From: Alphaproteobacteria bacterium
Lineage (GTDB): Bacteria; Myxococcota_A; UBA796; GCA-2862545
Direction: 5' to 3'
Assembly (NCBI GenBank): GCA_020632885.1
Contig: JACKEQ010000003.1
Coordinates: 434,001 to 498,000 of the forward strand
Length of the DNA: 64,000 bases
Part shown: one piece after another, positions 52,651 through 59,740 of the stretch
How positions within the stretch are numbered: the stretch's first letter is position 1
How the letters are laid out: each line of letters begins with the position of its first letter
Position numbers and translations under genes: made by a program
The notes under the pieces: generated by a model
What the model saw: the letters and a program-made list of their open reading frames with translations, nothing else
Databases searched by the model: none
What the model was told of the DNA's origin: nothing

Positions 52651-53526
52651 CACACCCGATCTTTCACCCATCGCGAGGGAAGGTGCGCGGTGGATCCTCG
52701 CCCAGAGCACGGCACGCACGAGCGGATGCCGGAGACGCTCGGGGATCCGGAGCGCCCAGCGCACCACCGCCGACCCCGGCCCGAGGGGCTGACGGAAGGC
52801 CCCGCTGCGGCGCTCGACGAGGTGGAGCACGCGCTCGGCGAAGCGATCGGGGTCCTCGGCCATCCGGATCCCGGCGTCCTGGACGAAGGCGCGGAACACC
52901 CGGAACGACGGGAGCAGGGCCGGCAGGCTGGCGGGCGGCTCGAAGCGCATCCTGTGCTGCACGCCGGTGCGGAAGGCCCCGGGCTGCACGCAGAACACGC
53001 TCACCCCGAGCGGCGCGACCTCGTGGGCCAGGGCCTCGCTCCAGCCCTCGAGGGCCAGCTTCGTGGAGGCGTAGACGCCGTAGTACGGGATCGGCATGGC
53101 GGCCGAGAGGGAGCTCGTCTGCACGATCACGCCCTTCGCGCGCGCGAGCGCCGGCAGGTGCGCCTGGACGAGCAGGTAGGGCGCCTCCACGTTCAGGCGC
53201 ATCAGCGCCCGGTAGTCCGCGAGCGGCACGTCGCTCACGCTCCCGAAGAGGCTCGTGCCCGCGATGTTCACGAGCGCGTCCAGGGGCCCGTCCACCAGCG
53301 GCCGGGCGACACCATCCCGCACGTAGGCGTCCAGATCGAGGTCGAGCACCGCGAGCTGCCCGGCGCGCAGGGCCTTCTGGAGGGCCGGGTGCAGCGCGAG
53401 CCGGTCCTCCCCTCCCCGCACCACCGCCGTCACCCGCCAGCCCGACGCCACCATCGCGAGCAGCAGGCGCGTGCCGAACCCGCCGTTCGCGCCGGTCACC
53501 AGTGCCGTCCTTCCCTCTGTACCCAT
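52636..53526 (-). CDS. Short-chain dehydrogenase/reductase
   Basis: A 296-residue SDR. The nucleotide-binding motif is TGANGGFG near residues 11-18, NIAG follows strand 4, and the catalytic Ser and YxxxK are SSLSAAMPIPYYGVYASTK. The segment VTAVVRGG after beta-2 suggests NADP preference by its Arg. The substrate is unknown. The C terminus is basic with hydrophobic patches (RIPERLRHPLVRAVLW), possibly membrane-associating. It is divergent from the DsbA-like gene at 53604 and upstream of the TM2-like gene. Confidence 0.9.
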   Translation of the reverse strand: MGTEGRTALVTGANGGFGTRLLLAMVASGWRVTAVVRGGEDRLALHPALQKALRAGQLAVLDLDLDAYVRDGVARPLVDGPLDALVNIAGTSLFGSVSDVPLADYRALMRLNVEAPYLLVQAHLPALARAKGVIVQTSSLSAAMPIPYYGVYASTKLALEGWSEALAHEVAPLGVSVFCVQPGAFRTGVQHRMRFEPPASLPALLPSFRVFRAFVQDAGIRMAEDPDRFAERVLHLVERRSGAFRQPLGPGSAVVRWALRIPERLRHPLVRAVLWARIHRAPSLAMGERSGVVPRT

Positions 53527-53603
53527 GCTCGCCTCCAGACTGTTGCCTCCTTCGTACGCGCACCGGACACGCGGCGCGCTTACGGACGATGGCGGAGGTC
53601 GGC

Positions 53604-54290
53604 ATGGAGATCGACGTGTGGTCGGACGTGATGTGTCCCTGGTGTGCCGTGGGGCGCGCGAACCTCGAGGCCGCGCTGGACGGCTGGGCGGGCGAGCCCG
53701 TGAACGTGCGCTGGCGGGCCTTCGAGCTGCAGCCGGACGCGCCGCGGATCGTGGAGGGCGACTACGCCGAGCGGCTGGGGCGGAAGTACGGACGCACGCG
53801 CGATCAGGCGCTGCAGATGCTCCGGGAGATGGAGGCCCGCGGTCGCTCGGTGGGCATCCCGATGGACTTCTCGCGGGCCATCGCGGGCAACACGTTCGAC
53901 GCCCACCGGCTCCTGCACCTCGCCCACGAGCACGGCCTCCAGGACGCCCTGAAGGGCCGGCTGTTCCGAGCCTACCTCTGCGAGGGCGAGGCCGTGGGGA
54001 CGCACGAGGTGCTGCAGCGCCTCGCGGTGGAGGTCGGGCTGCCGGCAGACGCAGTGGCCGACGTGCTCGCCAGCGACCGCTACGGCCGCGAGGTCCGCGG
54101 GGAGCAGGCGCTCGCCCGCCAGCTCGGGGTGTCGGGCGTGCCGTTCTTCGTCATCGACCAGCGCCTGGCGGTGTCGGGCGCGCAGCCGCCCGAGGTCCTG
54201 CGCCAGGCCCTCGAGCACGCGGTCGGGACGCGCGCGGAGCACGCGGAGGCCACGGCGGAGGCCTGCGGTCCGGACGGGTGCGAAGTATGA
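53604..54290 (+). CDS. FrnE-like DsbA-family thiol oxidoreductase
   Basis: A 228-residue DsbA-fold protein with the redox CPWC as C11 and C14 (DVMCPWCAVG). The FrnE-type insertion with NTFDAHRLLHLA and the C-terminal cis-Pro loop GVSGVPFFVID are also present. There is no signal peptide, so it acts in the cytoplasm, as FrnE proteins do. I choose ATG at 53604 because GGAGG lies five bases upstream and because the family starts with MxIxIWSD; ATG at 53589 is possible. The Sec-containing ArsC-like gene starts 17 bases downstream, so the two redox proteins probably share a transcript. Confidence 0.88.
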   Translation: MEIDVWSDVMCPWCAVGRANLEAALDGWAGEPVNVRWRAFELQPDAPRIVEGDYAERLGRKYGRTRDQALQMLREMEARGRSVGIPMDFSRAIAGNTFDAHRLLHLAHEHGLQDALKGRLFRAYLCEGEAVGTHEVLQRLAVEVGLPADAVADVLASDRYGREVRGEQALARQLGVSGVPFFVIDQRLAVSGAQPPEVLRQALEHAVGTRAEHAEATAEACGPDGCEV

Positions 54291-54307
54291 GGGCCCAGGA
54301 GGACCTC

Positions 54308-54640
54308 ATGATCGACCTGATCTGCACCCGTACCTGAAGCGCCTGTCGCAAGGCGGTCGCCTTGCTCGACGAGCGCGGGCTCGCGTACACCTACCGCGAG
54401 TACACCAAGGACCCCCTGTCCGAGCGCGAGATCCGCGAGGTGCTCGCCAAGCTGGGCGTGGGTCCACGCGCGGTCCTCCGGTCGGCGGACGCGAAGAAGA
54501 ACGGCATCCCCGACGACCTCGACGACGACGGGCTCATCGCGGCCATGGCCGACAACCCGCGGCTCCTCCAGCGCCCGATCGGCGTGAAGGGCGACCGCGC
54601 GGTGGTGGGACGGCCCGCCGAGGCGCTGCTCGAGCTCTGA
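54308..54640 (+). CDS. ArsC-family (thioredoxin-fold) selenoprotein; in-frame TGA read as selenocysteine
   Basis: Reading TGA at 54335-54337 as selenocysteine gives a complete 110-residue ArsC/Spx-family protein with U10-S-A-C13 at the place of the CxxC or catalytic Cys12 of ArsC. The three arginines that bind the oxyanion in E. coli ArsC have counterparts at R58 (VLRS), R89 (QRPI) and R102 (GRPA). The ATG has a perfect AGGAGG five bases upstream, so translation should begin before the TGA. A SECIS-like hairpin follows directly. Predicted to reduce arsenate or another oxyanion or disulfide, using thiol partners. A sequencing error or pseudogene is the alternative. Confidence 0.85.
54339..54376 (+). 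promoter_or_regulatory. Bacterial SECIS-like hairpin
   Basis: The hairpin starts two bases after the TGA. Lower stem GCGC/GCGC (39-42 with 73-76, last digits of 543xx), a C-A mismatch and T-G wobble, then GTC/GAC, a two-base TC bulge, and a perfect 7-bp upper stem (GCAAGGC/GCCTTGC) closed by the tetraloop GGTC at 54355-54358. The loop G is 18 bases past the TGA, inside the usual 16-37 range, and GGTC resembles the E. coli fdhF SECIS loop that SelB binds. Confidence 0.8.
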
Positions 54641-54650
54641 GCCGCACCCG

Positions 54651-57176
54651 CTACGGGCAGACCGGGTTCGGGACGCCAGGTGACCCGTCGTCGCCGGCGC
54701 TCCCGGGCCACGGCGTCGCGGCGTCGCACCAGTTGGCGGGCGTGTCGTTGGAGACCGCGTCCAGCATGGCCCCGTCGAGCTGCCAAGCCGCACCGTCGCC
54801 CGGCTCGGCGAGCCAGGTGACCCCGTCGATCCGGAGGCCGTCGAAGTCGAGGTAGAGCTCGTCGGGGGCGGAGATCGCGAGGAAGGCCCGGTCGTACGCG
54901 AAGTCGAGCAGGACGCCGCCGTTCTGGGTGATGCTCGCGTTGGTCCCGGCCACGATGTACCCGCCCGCGGGCACCACGACGTCACCGGGCAGCACGAGGG
55001 AGTCGAGCCCGTCGTCCGACAGCGTCCAGCCGTCGCACAGGGCGATGTCGACGCCCGTGGGGTTGAAGATCTCCAGCCACTCGCCCTTCGTGGGCGCGCT
55101 CGCCCGCGGGGTGACCATGATCTCCGTGATCACGAGGTCGCCCGCCAGGATGAGACCCTCGTCGCACTTCCCGTCACAGTCGTTGTCGAAGGAGTCCCGC
55201 ACCTCGGGAGCCCCCGGGTGCACGGCCGGGTTGGTGTCGTCGCAGTCGTCCGGCACGCTGGAGCCGTCCCCGTCCGCGTCATCCCCCCCGTAGCCGTCCT
55301 GACCGTCGCAGTTCGCGTCGATGCCGTCCGCGGCGTTGGAGTCGTCCGCACCGGGGTACACGCTCGGGTTCGTGTCGTCGCAGTCCCCGTCCACGTCCGC
55401 CTCGGACTGCGCCGTGTCGCAGGAACCGTCGGCCGCGAGCAGCGTGTCGGAGGTGCCGTAGCCGTCGCGGTCGCCGTCGTCGTAGCAGGTGACCGTGTCG
55501 TCGCCGCTGCAGTCCTGGTCGATCAGATCGTCGGGGATCTCGATGCCGCCCGGGTGCACGGTGGGATCCTGGTCGCTGCAGTCGCCGTTCACCGGCGCCT
55601 CACCCGCGTCCAGGCAGTCGGCATCCACCGACGGGATCGTCGCGTTGGTGCCGTAGCCGTCGTCGTCGTCGTCCACGAAGCAGTTCCGACCGTCCGTCCC
55701 GTCGCAGTCCTGGTCGACGCCATCGCCGGGGATCTCGGTCGCTCCGGGGTGGATCGCCGCGTTCGCGTCGTTGCAGTCGGTGTCCACGGCCGACTCGTTG
55801 TCGGCGGTGTCGCAGGACCCGTCACGCGCGGTCACCGTCTCGTCGGACCCGAACCCGTCGTAGTCGCTGTCCTCGAAGCACGTGATGGCGTCGTCCCCGT
55901 TGCAGTCCTGGTCCTCCCCGTCCGCCAGGATCTCCACGGCGCCGGGGTGGATGGCGGGGTCGCCGTCGTCGCAGTCCGTCCGGAACGAGGACTCCTGGGG
56001 GTCGTCGCAGTCCGCGTCGTTCGCCGGGAGCACGATGGACGTGCCGTACCCGTCGCCGTCGAGATCCTGGTAGCAGCCCGTGGGGTCGATGCCGTCGCAG
56101 TCCTGGTCGATGCCGTCGGCCGGGATCTCGGCCGCGCCGGGGCTGACCCCCGCGTTCGTGTCGTCGCAGTCGTCCGACGTCTCGGACTCGCCGGGGCTCT
56201 CGCAGTCGCCGTCCGCCGCCACGAGGGTCGCCGTGGACCCGTAGCCGTCGCCGTCACCGTCGACGAAGCACGTGACCGCGTCGGTGCCGTCGCAGTCCTG
56301 GTCGATGGCGTCGTCGGGGATCTCGGTGGCGCCGGGGTGGATGGACGCATCGGTGTCGTCGCAGTCGCCCTCGAGCTCGTGCAGGCCGTCGCCGTCGTCG
56401 TCGGAGAGCGCCGTGCCCTCGTCGACGATGCCGTCACAGTCGTTGTCCTGACCGTCGGGCAGCTCGATCGCGGCGGGATTCGAGTGCGGGGCGGAGTCGT
56501 CGCAGTCGCCGTCGCAGACGTCGAAGCCGTCCCCGTCGGCGTCCTGACAGATCGACAGCTCGATGTGCACGCCGCAGCTCCCCACCGCTCCGCGGGGATC
56601 CTCGACCTTCACGGTGAGATCGTGGGGCCCGGAGGCGAGCAGGAGGTCGAAGCTCGTGGAGCCCGGCCCCGGGAGGGGCACGGTCTCGAGCAGGCCGTCG
56701 ACGCTGGACGTGAGCGAGAGGGCCAGCGGGTCGCCGTCGGCGTCTTCCGCGCGCACCGTGACCCCGACCTGCTCGCCGTCCGCGAACACCGTGTTCGGCG
56801 TGGGGCTGGTGATCGAGCACGTGGGCGTGGTGTTCGGTGCGGGTGTGAGCGTGATCGTGTCGGACCCGCTGCGGCCGCTCGCGTCGGTGACCGTGATCGT
56901 CAGGATCTGGGTGGCGTCGGAGAGGGGCACCTCGACGCCCAGCTCGCCCCCGTCGCACGGGCCGAACCCGTCGGTCGCGAGCACCCCGTCGACGTCGGAG
57001 GCCAGCTCGACCGCGAGCACGCTCACGTCGCCCGAGAAGTCCACCGCCGCGCACACGGACACGGGTCCGGGCACGAACAGGCCGCCCTCGACGGGGCTCA
57101 CGAACTCCACACCGGGCGGGAGCACGGTCACCCCGACCTCTTGACACCCCAGAAGCGCCAGCCAGATCGCAACCAT
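54651..57176 (-). CDS. MopE-repeat lipoprotein with lamin-tail-like domain
   Basis: A 841-residue surface lipoprotein. The signal peptide ends in LALLGC. Two Ig-like or FlgD-type domains follow (to about residue 205), then eight acidic Cys-containing repeats of the MopE kind, each near 60 residues with DxDGDGYG (EF-hand-like Ca2+ loop), DCDDTN, HPGA and DQDCDG elements. The C-terminal domain matches the lamin-tail/LTD fold (VITEIMVTP, GEWLEIFNPTG). Calcium- or copper-binding, adhesion or matrix roles are inferred. The start at 57176 has GGAGG four bases upstream. Confidence 0.88.
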   Translation of the reverse strand: MVAIWLALLGCQEVGVTVLPPGVEFVSPVEGGLFVPGPVSVCAAVDFSGDVSVLAVELASDVDGVLATDGFGPCDGGELGVEVPLSDATQILTITVTDASGRSGSDTITLTPAPNTTPTCSITSPTPNTVFADGEQVGVTVRAEDADGDPLALSLTSSVDGLLETVPLPGPGSTSFDLLLASGPHDLTVKVEDPRGAVGSCGVHIELSICQDADGDGFDVCDGDCDDSAPHSNPAAIELPDGQDNDCDGIVDEGTALSDDDGDGLHELEGDCDDTDASIHPGATEIPDDAIDQDCDGTDAVTCFVDGDGDGYGSTATLVAADGDCESPGESETSDDCDDTNAGVSPGAAEIPADGIDQDCDGIDPTGCYQDLDGDGYGTSIVLPANDADCDDPQESSFRTDCDDGDPAIHPGAVEILADGEDQDCNGDDAITCFEDSDYDGFGSDETVTARDGSCDTADNESAVDTDCNDANAAIHPGATEIPGDGVDQDCDGTDGRNCFVDDDDDGYGTNATIPSVDADCLDAGEAPVNGDCSDQDPTVHPGGIEIPDDLIDQDCSGDDTVTCYDDGDRDGYGTSDTLLAADGSCDTAQSEADVDGDCDDTNPSVYPGADDSNAADGIDANCDGQDGYGGDDADGDGSSVPDDCDDTNPAVHPGAPEVRDSFDNDCDGKCDEGLILAGDLVITEIMVTPRASAPTKGEWLEIFNPTGVDIALCDGWTLSDDGLDSLVLPGDVVVPAGGYIVAGTNASITQNGGVLLDFAYDRAFLAISAPDELYLDFDGLRIDGVTWLAEPGDGAAWQLDGAMLDAVSNDTPANWCDAATPWPGSAGDDGSPGVPNPVCP

Positions 57177-57323
57177 GGGACCTCCGGCGCCCGCATACCC
57201 GCTCGGCGCCCCGTCGTCATGCCAGTGGGATGTCATCTCGTATCTCGGTCACCCGGGTGTCTCCGGGGTACGCCTTGACGGCGGAACACCCGCGGATCCA
57301 TCCTCGTCGGAGCCGAGAAGCCG

Positions 57324-57869
57324 ATGACCGGTACGTCACCCGAAGCCATCGCCCGCGCCCGCCGCGAGCTCGCCGAGCTCGAGGCGGAGCTGGCACGCCA
57401 GACCGACGCGCTCGAGCGCATGCGGCGCGGGCTGCCCTGGTTCGCCGTGGAAGGTGTGCCCCGCTTCCTCGGGGTCACCGGCGAGCTCACGCTGGCCGAG
57501 GTGTTCGAGGGGCGCCGGCAGCTCCTCGTCTGCCACCTGGACAGTGGCTCGTCCTGCGAGGGATGCCGGGTCTGGTGTGAGCGCATGGCGCGGCCCGAGG
57601 GCGGCGGCGAGCCGGACGCGCGGGTCGTCGCCGTCACCGCCCGTCCGCTCGAGGAGGCGCTCGTGTGGGCGCGCGAGCACGGGTGGGATCACGGCGTGCT
57701 CCAGAGCCTGGACCCCTCCTTCGACCAGCGGTTCGGCGACCCCCGAAGCTCCCGCGTGCGCACCTCGCGCGGTCGCACCGGGGAGGGAGCCTCGCGGGTC
57801 GTGAGCAGCTTCGTCCTGCACGAGGGTCAGGCCTACCACATGTACTCCTCGCTCACGGTGCCCGCATGA
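57324..57869 (+). CDS. DUF899-family thioredoxin-like protein
   Basis: A 181-residue protein resembling DUF899/thioredoxin-like proteins: an N-terminal helix of charged heptads (ARRELAELEAELARQ), then LPWFAVEGVPRF, LAEVFEGRRQLLVCHLD and a Cys-rich redox segment SSCEGCRVWC. DUF899 members usually have GCPxCSFW there; this one carries three cysteines in a similar place. A redox function is probable but unproven. It is divergent from the MopE-repeat gene and coupled by ATGA to a small lipoprotein. Confidence 0.75.
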   Translation: MTGTSPEAIARARRELAELEAELARQTDALERMRRGLPWFAVEGVPRFLGVTGELTLAEVFEGRRQLLVCHLDSGSSCEGCRVWCERMARPEGGGEPDARVVAVTARPLEEALVWAREHGWDHGVLQSLDPSFDQRFGDPRSSRVRTSRGRTGEGASRVVSSFVLHEGQAYHMYSSLTVPA

Positions 57870-58213
57870 CCCTCCTCCTCACCCTCGCCTGCGGGAGCCC
57901 GGCGCCCGCAGGTGCCCACGACACCGCGCTCGCCGCCATCCGCGCCGATGCGCCTCCCTGCACCGACGAGCGCACCGACGTCCGGGTCTGGCGCAAGCCG
58001 GACCTGTCCGTGCACCGCTACTTCGTCGAGGGGAGCCCGGAGGTGTGCTCGCACCCGACGGCCACCTGGTACGACGCGGACGGGAAGCGGCTGGACTACG
58101 TGGCCTTCGAGCCCCTCACCTCGGAGAACGCCGCATACTACGAGGACCTGCACGCCCGGCACGCCACGGGCGCCACCGCCATGGAGTCCGTCCCGCTCTT
58201 CCCCTCCCACTGA
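57866..58213 (+). CDS. Small lipoprotein of unknown function
   Basis: A 115-residue lipoprotein with a minimal signal peptide, MTLLLTLACGS (lipobox LTLAC). The mature part has a Cys pair (PPCTDE and EVCSHP), aromatic residues and no recognised domain. Its ATG overlaps the DUF899 stop by four bases, so the two are coupled: a cytoplasmic thioredoxin-like protein with an envelope partner. It precedes the transhydrogenase operon by 43 bases. Confidence 0.65.
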   Translation: MTLLLTLACGSPAPAGAHDTALAAIRADAPPCTDERTDVRVWRKPDLSVHRYFVEGSPEVCSHPTATWYDADGKRLDYVAFEPLTSENAAYYEDLHARHATGATAMESVPLFPSH

Positions 58214-58256
58214 CCGGAACCCGGGTTATCCGGCCCCGGAGGACGGGAGAGCATCC

Positions 58257-59420
58257 ATGCGACTGGGCGTGCTGAAGGAAAAGGGGGACGAGACCCGGGT
58301 GAGCGTCGTGCCGGGGAGCCTCAAGCGGCTCCTGAAGGCCGGCTACACGGTGCAGGTCGAGAAGGGCGCCGGCGTGGCGTCCCACTACCGCGACGCCGAC
58401 TACGCCGAGGCCGGTGCGGAGCTCGTCGACCGCGAGACGGCGCTGGGAGCCGACGTCATCGCGTGCATCCGCCGCATCGACCCCGCCACGGTCGCGTCCG
58501 GCAAGGTCCTCTGCTGCGTGGCGGACCCCTTCCGCGCCCCGGAGTTCGTGAAGGAATGCGCGGACCGGGGCATCGTGCTCGTCAGCATGGACATGATCCC
58601 GCGCCGGCTCTCCAAGGCCCAGGCGATGGACGTGAACTCCTCCCAGGACAACCTGGCCGGCTGGAAGGCCGTGGTGCTGGGTGCCGCGAGCCTCTCCAAG
58701 GCGGTCCCGATGATGACGACCTCCGCAGGCACGGTGAAGCCGGCGCGGTTCGTGGTCATGGGGTCCGGTGTGGCGGGCCTCCAGGCCATCGCCACCGCCA
58801 AGCGCATCGGCGCCGTGGTGTACGCCAGCGACGTCCGCCTCGCGGCGAAGGAGCAGATCGAGTCCGTCGGCGGCCGGTTCATCCACGTGGACGGCATGGA
58901 GGACTTCGAGGACGCCTCGGGGTACGCGAAGCCCCTGACGCCCGAGTTCGTGCAGAAGGTGAACGACGTGGTGTGCGGCGTGGCCGAGGACGCCGACGTC
59001 ATCATCACCACCGCCCGGATCTTCGGGCGACCCGCGCCCATCACGGTGCCGGCGAGCGCGGTCGCCCGCTTCAAGCCCGGGGCGGTCGTGGTGGACATGA
59101 ACGCCGACGTCGGCGGCAACTGCGAGCTCACCGTGGCCGGCGAGATCGTCACCACCGAGAACGGCGTCACCATCGTCGGCACGCCGAACCTGCCGGGCAC
59201 CGTGGCCACCACGGCGAGCATGCTGTTCAGCAACAACGTCACCAACTTCGTCGTGACGCTCGTGAAGGACGGCGCTGTGGTCGTCGACCTGAAGGACCCC
59301 ATCCTCACTGGTCCCCCCGAGGGCGACGCCTTCCACGTCCCCGGCATGGGCGGCATGCTGCTCACGCACGACGGCAAGATCCATCCCAACCAGACCCGCC
59401 TCGCAGGGGTGCTCGCATGA
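58257..59420 (+). CDS. pntAA: Proton-translocating NAD(P)+ transhydrogenase, alpha-1 subunit
   Basis: The NAD(H)-binding subunit of the three-subunit transhydrogenase, 387 residues. It shows the alanine dehydrogenase/PNT fold: an N-terminal domain with DETRVSVVPGSLKRL, and a Rossmann core with VMGSGVAGLQAIATAKR as the dinucleotide loop. The QDN and catalytic-like segments (NSSQDNLAGW) are typical of domain I. The complex couples hydride transfer from NADH to NADP+ with proton re-entry, supplying NADPH. The start ATG at 58257 follows a GGGAGAG. The next subunit overlaps by four bases. Confidence 0.95.
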   Translation: MRLGVLKEKGDETRVSVVPGSLKRLLKAGYTVQVEKGAGVASHYRDADYAEAGAELVDRETALGADVIACIRRIDPATVASGKVLCCVADPFRAPEFVKECADRGIVLVSMDMIPRRLSKAQAMDVNSSQDNLAGWKAVVLGAASLSKAVPMMTTSAGTVKPARFVVMGSGVAGLQAIATAKRIGAVVYASDVRLAAKEQIESVGGRFIHVDGMEDFEDASGYAKPLTPEFVQKVNDVVCGVAEDADVIITTARIFGRPAPITVPASAVARFKPGAVVVDMNADVGGNCELTVAGEIVTTENGVTIVGTPNLPGTVATTASMLFSNNVTNFVVTLVKDGAVVVDLKDPILTGPPEGDAFHVPGMGGMLLTHDGKIHPNQTRLAGVLA

Positions 59421-59740
59421 CCCTCACCCTCTCAGCCCTGGTCGCGAGCATCACGCTCTTCGTGATCGCGATCTTCCTGGGCTTCGAGCTCATCACGAAG
59501 GTTCCGCCCACCCTGCACACGCCGCTCATGAGCGGGGCGAACGCCATCTCCGGCATCAGCATCGTGGGCGCGCTGATGCTCGCGAACGTGCAGTTCCAGG
59601 GCACCGAGACCTCTACGGCCGGCTGGTACGCCTTCGTGGCCCTGATCCTCGCGACCATCAACGTCGTCGGGGGCTTCGCGGTCACCAACCGCATGCTGGA
59701 GATGATCGCCGGAAAGCGCAAGGGCGGAGGTGAGAAGTGA
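59417..59740 (+). CDS. pntAB: NAD(P)+ transhydrogenase, alpha-2 (membrane) subunit
   Basis: A 107-residue membrane subunit with three or four hydrophobic helices and the conserved loop HTPLMSGANAISGISIVGA. It starts at ATG overlapping pntAA (ATGA) and is followed by pntB in GTGA overlap. The separation of alpha into two genes matches the Rhodospirillum arrangement, not the E. coli fused form. Confidence 0.94.
   Translation: MTLTLSALVASITLFVIAIFLGFELITKVPPTLHTPLMSGANAISGISIVGALMLANVQFQGTETSTAGWYAFVALILATINVVGGFAVTNRMLEMIAGKRKGGGEK

Noticed and set aside
54362..54640. ArsC-like protein starting at TTG/ATG-type internal codon at 54362 (92 residues)
   Set aside because: It would lack the CxxC/UxxC redox motif and the first beta strand, and has no Shine-Dalgarno; the ATG at 54308 with a perfect AGGAGG fits the full family length.
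55150..56560. CRISPR or VNTR array
   Set aside because: The repetition is imperfect and follows codon frame in a MopE-repeat protein; units vary in length and have no spacers.
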